Assembly (NCBI GenBank): GCA_964401385.1
Contig: CAYNYF010000109.1
Coordinates: 1 to 10,585 of the forward strand
DNA from: CAYNYF01 sp964401385
GTDB lineage: Bacteria; Planctomycetota; Phycisphaerae; SM23-33
Length of the DNA stretch: 10,585 nucleotides
Reading direction: 5' to 3'
A program made the position numbers and the translations under genes. The notes beneath the pieces were generated by a model that was given only the letters and a program-made list of their open reading frames with translations, made no database searches and was not told where the DNA came from. This document shows, piece after piece, positions 6,343-10,585 of this stretch (positions are counted from its first letter, which is position 1; each line of letters opens with the position of its first letter).

Positions 6343-6492
6343 CCGTTGCCGTTGCCGTTGCTGGTCCCTAGTCCCTAGTCCCTACTCCCTACTCCCAAGT
6401 CCCTTTGCAGTTACCGGGTTCCGAGTTCCGTGTTCCGCCGTTGCCCTTGCTGTTCCCTGGTCCCTGGTCCCTAGTCCCTACTCCCTCCTCCC
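6343..6492. repeat. Duplicated heptanucleotide-repeat cassette in the aroA-aroC gap
   Basis: On the plus strand CCC occurs at 6366, 6373, 6380, 6387, 6394 and 6401, and again at 6455, 6462, 6469, 6476, 6483 and 6490. These are two blocks of six runs at an exact 7-base period, of the form TCCCTAG or TCCCTAC. Each block is preceded by GCCGTTGC-type hexamers (CCGTTG three times at 6343-6360; a related copy near 6437-6450), so the whole cassette is repeated with an offset of 89 bases. Between them, GTTCCG plus one base is repeated three times (6418-6438), again with period seven. On the strand of aroA and aroC these are six GGG runs with four-base linkers, a pattern able to form G-quadruplexes. 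A 7-base period cannot keep a reading frame, so this is non-coding. Confidence 0.9.
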
Positions 6493-6509
6493 TGCTGCCT
6501 CTTGCCTGT

Positions 6510-7790
6510 CTACTGTTTCTGCATTTCGCAGCCGATCGCCGACATCTGCTCGACGAAGTGCGGGAAGGTTTTCTTGACGCACTCGATGTCGCTGATGGTG
6601 GTGCCGCCGGAGGCGAGAAGCCCGGCCACGCTGAGCGTCATGACCATGCGGTGGTCGGCGCGGCTGTCGAGGGCGACCCCGCGGAGGGGGCTCTTGCGGA
6701 CGATCAGCCCGTCGGGCCGCTCCTCCACGTCGGCGCCCATGGCCGTCAGGGCCCGGTGCATCTCGCTGATGCGGTCGCACTCCTTCCGCCGGCAGATTTC
6801 CGCGTTGGTCAGGACCGTCTCGCCCTCGGCCTGCGTGGCCGCCACCGCCAGCAGCGTGAACTGGTCGATGAAGTCGTTGCAGTCGATCTCGCGCCCGGTC
6901 AGCTTCGAGGAGCGGGCGACCGCGCCGTCGGCGGTCATCTCGACGTCGGCGCCCATCTGCCGCAGCACCTCCAGCACGGCCTTGTCGCCCTGCACGTCGG
7001 CTGGGTCCACCCCGGCGACGCGAACCTCGCTATCCTCGCAGAGGATGCCCGCCACCAGCGGGTAGATGGCGGCCGACCAGTCGCCGGAGATCGTCACCTC
7101 CAGCGGGCCCCAGCGCGCCGCCCCCGCCAGGCGGTAGCGCCGGAAGTCCTCGTTGACACACTCGACGCCGCAGCGGTTCAGCCAGTGCAGCGTCACCTCC
7201 ACCCACGGCTTCTCGCCGGGGTTGTGCACGATCAGCTCGGTGGGGGCTTCGGCCAGGGAGCAGGCGATCAGCAGGGCGCTGACCGGCTGGGAGTCGGCCC
7301 CGTCGATCTCGGCCCGCCCGCCCTGGATCGGTCCGCGGACGACGACCGGTGCGTGCCCGTCGCCCTTGGTCGAAACCGCCCACGCCCCCAGCGAGTTGAG
7401 GGCGTCGATCAGCGGCCCGCAGGGGCGGATGTGGCGGATCGAGTCATCACCGCTGAGGACGGTGTAGCCCTCGCAGCAGGCCGCCAGGGCGGTGAAGAAG
7501 CGGAAGATGATGCCGCTGTTGCCGCAGTTGATGACGTCCTCGGGCGTCCGCAGCTTGCCGCCGGTGCCGGCGATCTCCCAGACCCCGCCGGCCTTGGGGG
7601 AGACTTGGGCCCCGAGCATCTCCAGTGCCTCGGTGCCGCGCATCCAGTCGCGCGAAACGGCCGGGGCGGTGATCCGGCTGGTGCCCTCGGCCAGGGCCGC
7701 CATGATGAGCGCGCGGAAGGAGTGCGACTTGTTCGGCGGAATCCGAACCGTGCCGTGCAAGTTACGGGATGGCTGAACCAGAAGATCCAT
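6510..7790 (-). CDS. aroA: 3-phosphoshikimate 1-carboxyvinyltransferase (EPSP synthase)
   Basis: A 426-residue AroA, which joins phosphoenolpyruvate to shikimate-3-phosphate in the cytoplasm, one step before AroC. The phosphate-binding start GTVRIPPNKSHSFRAL (13-28) has K21, S22 and R26. The PEP loop is CGNSGIIFRFF (89-99). IRPCGPLIDAL (121-131), DSQPVSALL (166-174) with Q168, GDWSAA (236-241), NDFIDQ (305-310) with the catalytic aspartate D309, RRKECDR (334-340), DHRMVM (379-384) and KKTFP (406-410) complete the active site. In the PEP loop the family's usual GNAGTAMRP is changed: the positions of E. coli Thr97 and Pro101 are Ile94 and Phe98. The ATG is placed by family alignment; no convincing Shine-Dalgarno sequence is seen. 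It lies 97 bases after the epimerase gene on the same strand and could belong to that transcript. Confidence 0.96.
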   Translation of the reverse strand: MDLLVQPSRNLHGTVRIPPNKSHSFRALIMAALAEGTSRITAPAVSRDWMRGTEALEMLGAQVSPKAGGVWEIAGTGGKLRTPEDVINCGNSGIIFRFFTALAACCEGYTVLSGDDSIRHIRPCGPLIDALNSLGAWAVSTKGDGHAPVVVRGPIQGGRAEIDGADSQPVSALLIACSLAEAPTELIVHNPGEKPWVEVTLHWLNRCGVECVNEDFRRYRLAGAARWGPLEVTISGDWSAAIYPLVAGILCEDSEVRVAGVDPADVQGDKAVLEVLRQMGADVEMTADGAVARSSKLTGREIDCNDFIDQFTLLAVAATQAEGETVLTNAEICRRKECDRISEMHRALTAMGADVEERPDGLIVRKSPLRGVALDSRADHRMVMTLSVAGLLASGGTTISDIECVKKTFPHFVEQMSAIGCEMQKQ

Positions 7791-7873
7791 GTCGAAGTCG
7801 CCCGCGGCGGCAGATGCGACATGACAATCCTAATGCCCGGCGCGGCCTCGGGTCAAGGCGCACGAGCGTCCCG

Positions 7874-7887
7874 CCCCGCCGGCGGGG
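7874..7887. repeat. 14-base GC palindrome after the epimerase stop
   Basis: CCCCG and CGGGG flank a central CCGG, giving a perfect palindrome directly next to the stop codon of the epimerase gene, in the 97-base gap before aroA. It could form a short hairpin at the 3' end of the upstream gene, but no T-run follows on the minus strand, so termination is not supported. It might instead slow RNA decay. Confidence 0.4.
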
Positions 7888-9231
7888 TCAGTTGCCAAGG
7901 CCGCCGGTTAGGCGCAGTGCCTCGGCGTACATGCCGGTGTCGTGGTAGCCGGTCTTCCAGGTGGAGCCCTTGTTGCCCGACCGGCCGCGGGGGGTCTTTC
8001 CACCCGTGTCGGCGCCGTACCAGCCGCCGAACTCGGCGTCCAGGAAGTTGGCCTTGACGAACGCTAGCGACTGGCCGAACGCGGGCCACAGGTCCTCCCG
8101 GCCGCGGGTGCCCGCGTGGTGCATCAGCGCCCGCAGCAGCTCGCACTGCTGCCACCAGCCCTTGCCCGGGCGGATGACCTTGCCGTCGTAGTCGCCGCTG
8201 GAGAAGATGCCGCCGTTGTCCGCGTCGTAGGCGACCTTCATGCCGTACTCCAGCAGCCGCCCGCCGATCTGGAGGTAGCGGTCGGGGAAGCCCTTCTCCA
8301 CCGCCCGGCTGAGCAGGAAGGCCCACTCGAACTGATGGCCGAGGTCGACGTAGCCGCCGTCGGCCAGCGGCAGCGGCCGCCACTCGTCATCGTACCGCTC
8401 CGGCAGGAAGCCGCCGGCGGCCTGGTAGAGCCTGCCGAAGATGAACTCGGCCAGCTCGCCGGCGTCGTCGAAGACGGTCTGTAAACCGGTGGCGTCGTGC
8501 AGGGCCAGCAGCGCCTCGAACAGGTGCATCATCGGGTTCTGGGTGTTGCCGCCGCGGACGCGGGAGAAATCGCGGTTGGCGCCCGGCTTGATGCCGCCGC
8601 CGGCGTAGCGCAGGTGCTTTTTCATGTCCTCCCAGCAGCTCAGCGCCGCCTCGGCGAACGGCTTCCGCCCCGTCACCCGGGCGGCGTGCGAGAGGCCGAA
8701 GATCACGAACGCGTGACCGTAGCTGTTCTTGTTCCGCTCCAGGACTTCCCCCTCCGGCGAGACCGACCAGAACCACCCGCCGTACTCGTCGTCGCGGAAG
8801 TGCCCGATGAGGAACTCCGCCCCCTTCCGCACCGCCTCCAGGTACGCCGCGTCGCCGGTGACCTCGAAGCCGGTCGCCAGGACGAACAGCATCCGCGACT
8901 GCGAGACCAGCGTGCCGGTCTGGCTTGCCGCCGGCCGCCACTGCCGGTCCAGGTTCGTCTGGAAAAACCCGTTCGGCGTCGGCACGGCCGAAAGCCAGTG
9001 GGCGAGGTTGTCCTGGAGGAGGCTTTGCCGGAACCATTCCCTGTCGACGTGCGTCTTGATCATTTCAGTGCGATCCTTCTGCGTGCGATCCTGCGGCTTT
9101 TCTTTGGAACATCCCGCGGCGGCTGCGGCCAGGGCCAACGCCATCGCCAGCGGCCGCACTCCCCGCCGGAGACGGCGGCCGGGCGGCGCGGGTCCGCACG
9201 CCGCGGCCGGATGCGTCTCATTGGTTCTCAT
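7888..9231 (-). CDS. AGE-family sugar epimerase/isomerase, predicted lipoprotein
   Basis: A 447-residue member of the N-acylglucosamine 2-epimerase family, an (alpha/alpha)6 barrel that includes cellobiose 2-epimerase and mannose isomerase. Conserved points: R113 in QSRMLFVLATG, YGHAF (171-175) with H173, NPMMHLFEALL (232-242) with H236, DLGHQFEWAFLL (297-308) with H299, GWWQQCELLRAL (358-369) with E364, and WKTGYHDTG (425-433) with H430. H299 and H430 fit the acid/base histidines of the family. Before the domain is a basic stretch, a hydrophobic run (29-39) and Cys41 in AAAGCSKE, a plausible relaxed lipobox. AGE enzymes are usually cytosolic, so export is unusual. A second start at Met57 (9063), with AAGGA ten bases upstream, would give a normal 391-residue cytosolic form. 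The long start overlaps the upstream URO-D gene by 14 bases, which suggests translational coupling. The exact sugar substrate cannot be told. Confidence 0.88.
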   Translation of the reverse strand: MRTNETHPAAACGPAPPGRRLRRGVRPLAMALALAAAAAGCSKEKPQDRTQKDRTEMIKTHVDREWFRQSLLQDNLAHWLSAVPTPNGFFQTNLDRQWRPAASQTGTLVSQSRMLFVLATGFEVTGDAAYLEAVRKGAEFLIGHFRDDEYGGWFWSVSPEGEVLERNKNSYGHAFVIFGLSHAARVTGRKPFAEAALSCWEDMKKHLRYAGGGIKPGANRDFSRVRGGNTQNPMMHLFEALLALHDATGLQTVFDDAGELAEFIFGRLYQAAGGFLPERYDDEWRPLPLADGGYVDLGHQFEWAFLLSRAVEKGFPDRYLQIGGRLLEYGMKVAYDADNGGIFSSGDYDGKVIRPGKGWWQQCELLRALMHHAGTRGREDLWPAFGQSLAFVKANFLDAEFGGWYGADTGGKTPRGRSGNKGSTWKTGYHDTGMYAEALRLTGGLGN

Positions 9232-10360
9232 AATTGCCGTGCCCCAGGCAGCAGCGGTACATCGCCGCCAGGTTCTCCTCCGGGCAGCCCGGCGGGAGGT
9301 TGTTGCCCTCGCGCAGGACGAACCGCCCGCCGGCCATGACGCCGGAGGTCAGGATTTGCCGGGTGCGTTCGAGGACCTCCTCGGCCGTGCCGCCCAGCAG
9401 CAGCGCCACCTCCGGCCCGCCGGAGATCTCCACGTCCTCGCCGAGCGCCCGGCGGACCGCGCCGTGATCGAGGGGAAAGCCGGTGTCGAAGCTGCTCACG
9501 TTCAGCTCCTCGTGGAGGATGGGGAAGTACCGCGAGGCGTCGCCGCAGAGGTGCATCGAGTGCGGCCCCTCGACGGACCACTGGGCGTACCACGCCCGGT
9601 GCAGCGGCAGCACGAGCCGCCGGTACATCTCCGTGGAGATCAGTTGGATGGAGTCGTCGGCCAGCGAGCCGCGCGGTCCGTCGAAGGCCTTCCGCCCGAA
9701 GAGCCCGGCCAGGGCGCGGTTGCGGATGGACACGCCGCGATGGAGGAAATCCATCAGGCGGCGGACGTAGTCCGGGTCTTCGTACACGTCCGCCAGCAGC
9801 TCGCCGCCGCGGAGGCTGACGGCGATGGTGAAGTGCCCGTCGAAGCCCATCAGCGGCGGGCGGACGCCGAAGCGCATCCCGTGGTAGCGGCACCTCCCGG
9901 CCGCGGCCTTCAGCTCCTCGTAGCGGCGGAGACAATCCTTGATGAAGGGGTTCTCCAGCGGGTGGTCGATGTCCATTTCGAAGATGCGGTTCTTAGCCGC
10001 CCCGGCCAGCGGCGGGGTGACGTCGACCACCTGGCCGTCGCGGAAGACCAGCTCGGCACCGAAATAGGCCGAATCGTACGTGTTCTGGTTGTCCACGTAG
10101 AATTCCCACTCCGCCGGCCGCCCGAGCGGATGGTCGCAGTAGTGGTTGAGGTACTGCCGCTGATACTCCATGAACTGGAGCTGCACCTCGACGGCCGCGG
10201 CCGCGTCGGCGTAGTACTCCTGAAAGGTGATGCCCTTGGGGTTCCACTTGGCATCGAACAGCACCACCCGCGGATTGACGCCGTAGGTCACCGGCACCCG
10301 CGTCGGCCGGCCGTCGCGGTACGCCCGCCAGATTTGCTCCTTTTCCTCGTTGCTGACCAT
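9218..10360 (-). CDS. URO-D-family protein with His-x-Cys motif (MtaA-like)
   Basis: A 380-residue protein of the uroporphyrinogen decarboxylase superfamily. MVSNEEKEQIWRAYRDG then RPTRVPV (18-24) is the usual opening, and this ATG is preferred over one 45 bases upstream for that reason. The second half has SMHLCGD (268-274), placing H270 and C272 as the zinc-ligand pair typical of MtaA/MtbA cobamide methyltransferases. SSFDTGFPLDHG (289-300), EISGGPEVALLLGGT (311-325) and FVLREGNNLPPG (347-358) before EEN (361-363) complete the barrel. In MtaA-like proteins the third ligand is usually a Cys in 'GC..PP.TP.EN'; here that position is N353 or N354, and the nearest Cys is C359. It is not HemE: the MRQAGR motif is absent. 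It is the first gene of a minus-strand run and overlaps the epimerase gene. Methyl transfer or demethylation of a small substrate is possible but unproven. No corrinoid-protein gene is visible. Confidence 0.88.
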   Translation of the reverse strand: MVSNEEKEQIWRAYRDGRPTRVPVTYGVNPRVVLFDAKWNPKGITFQEYYADAAAAVEVQLQFMEYQRQYLNHYCDHPLGRPAEWEFYVDNQNTYDSAYFGAELVFRDGQVVDVTPPLAGAAKNRIFEMDIDHPLENPFIKDCLRRYEELKAAAGRCRYHGMRFGVRPPLMGFDGHFTIAVSLRGGELLADVYEDPDYVRRLMDFLHRGVSIRNRALAGLFGRKAFDGPRGSLADDSIQLISTEMYRRLVLPLHRAWYAQWSVEGPHSMHLCGDASRYFPILHEELNVSSFDTGFPLDHGAVRRALGEDVEISGGPEVALLLGGTAEEVLERTRQILTSGVMAGGRFVLREGNNLPPGCPEENLAAMYRCCLGHGNYENQ

Positions 10361-10389
10361 CCATCCATCCCGCCGGCGGCAAACAAAGG

Positions 10390-10409
10390 TGGGTTGCCGG
10401 GGCAACCCA
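10390..10409. repeat. 20-base palindrome in the URO-D leader
   Basis: TGGGTTGCC (10390-10398) and GGCAACCCA (10401-10409) are perfect 9-base arms around GG. It lies 30 bases upstream of the URO-D start at 10360, where it could be an operator or a leader hairpin. The short centre also fits a dimeric repressor site. Nothing distinguishes these from a dispersed repeat. Confidence 0.5.
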
Positions 10410-10495
10410 GCTTACACGCCATCGCACCAGCAAATCGCCTCGCGCGGCAAGCCACCTTTTCCCAGATCGTCCCCGTGCGTGCAAGCACTCCGTCG

Positions 10496-10525
10496 CACGC
10501 TCAAGCACACGGCCGCTTGAGCGTG
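10496..10525. repeat. 11-bp inverted repeat with 8-base loop
   Basis: CACGCTCAAGC (10496-10506) and GCTTGAGCGTG (10515-10525) pair perfectly around ACACGGCC. A near copy of the left arm lies just before it (GTGCAAGCAC, about 10478-10488). It sits about 135 bases upstream of the URO-D gene, close to the window edge. It may be a terminator of a gene outside the window, an operator, or a REP-like repeat. No T-run is seen on either side. Confidence 0.55.
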
Positions 10526-10585
10526 GCGCCAATGCCGAACCATACGCGCCCGGGATCGGAAAGCGCATGCGCGCGCAAACGTGAA

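Noticed and set aside
6343..6492. CRISPR array
   Set aside because: The period is only seven bases with no unique spacers, so it is a short tandem repeat, not repeat-spacer structure.
5384..6577. Plus-strand open frame antisense to aroC
   Set aside because: Shadow of the aroC gene. Its C-terminal part translates the tandem repeats into low-complexity sequence.
6510..7790. AroA being broken or frameshifted because of its altered PEP loop
   Set aside because: The frame is continuous from start to stop and all other catalytic residues (K21, R26, Q168, D309, KECDR, DHR, KTFP) are present.
7874..7887. Intrinsic terminator between the epimerase gene and aroA
   Set aside because: The palindrome is perfect but short, and no T-run follows on the minus strand; aroA also has no clear promoter of its own, so read-through is as likely.
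6405..8057. Long plus-strand open frame over aroA and the heptamer repeats
   Set aside because: It is antisense to an unmistakable AroA, runs through non-coding 7-base repeats, and contains no recognisable domain.

Overview
The window is very GC-rich, with G or C at most third codon positions, and holds eight protein-coding genes that I can support. There are no rRNA or tRNA genes, no CRISPR array and no recognisable transposase. Two uroporphyrinogen-decarboxylase-like (URO-D) paralogs, a lipoprotein-type sugar epimerase, a secreted barrel-plus-TPR protein and hairpin-rich intergenic repeats together suggest a planctomycete-like bacterium (perhaps class Phycisphaerae) or another PVC relative. 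This is an inference from gene style, not from a marker gene.

Left part (1-3100): a DUF2203 gene on the minus strand is divergent from truB (tRNA pseudouridine-55 synthase) on the plus strand. truB is followed 49 bases later by a URO-D-family gene that lacks both the HemE signature and the zinc His-x-Cys motif of the cobamide methyltransferases. A convergent gap of about 230 bases then carries a structured repeat element (element A).

Middle (3101-5071): a minus-strand gene for an exported protein with a probable (beta/alpha) barrel and C-terminal TPRs. It lies downstream of a 453-base gene-free stretch filled with GC-rich hairpins and a large, roughly mirror-symmetric element (element B). 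Element B uses the same module order as element A.

Right part (5072-10585): four minus-strand genes in a row. Reading in the direction of transcription they are a second URO-D-family protein (with His-x-Cys), an AGE-family epimerase overlapping it by 14 bases, aroA (EPSP synthase) and aroC (chorismate synthase). The last two catalyse consecutive final steps of the shikimate pathway, and both carry unusual residues at conserved active-site positions. The aroA-aroC gap contains two blocks of exact 7-nt-period repeats that put six GGG runs each on the transcribed strand. The right edge, upstream of the URO-D gene, carries two strong inverted repeats.

The main points for a second look are the A/B element family, the heptamer G-run arrays in the aroC leader, the altered active-site motifs of AroA and AroC, and the overlapping URO-D/epimerase gene pair.
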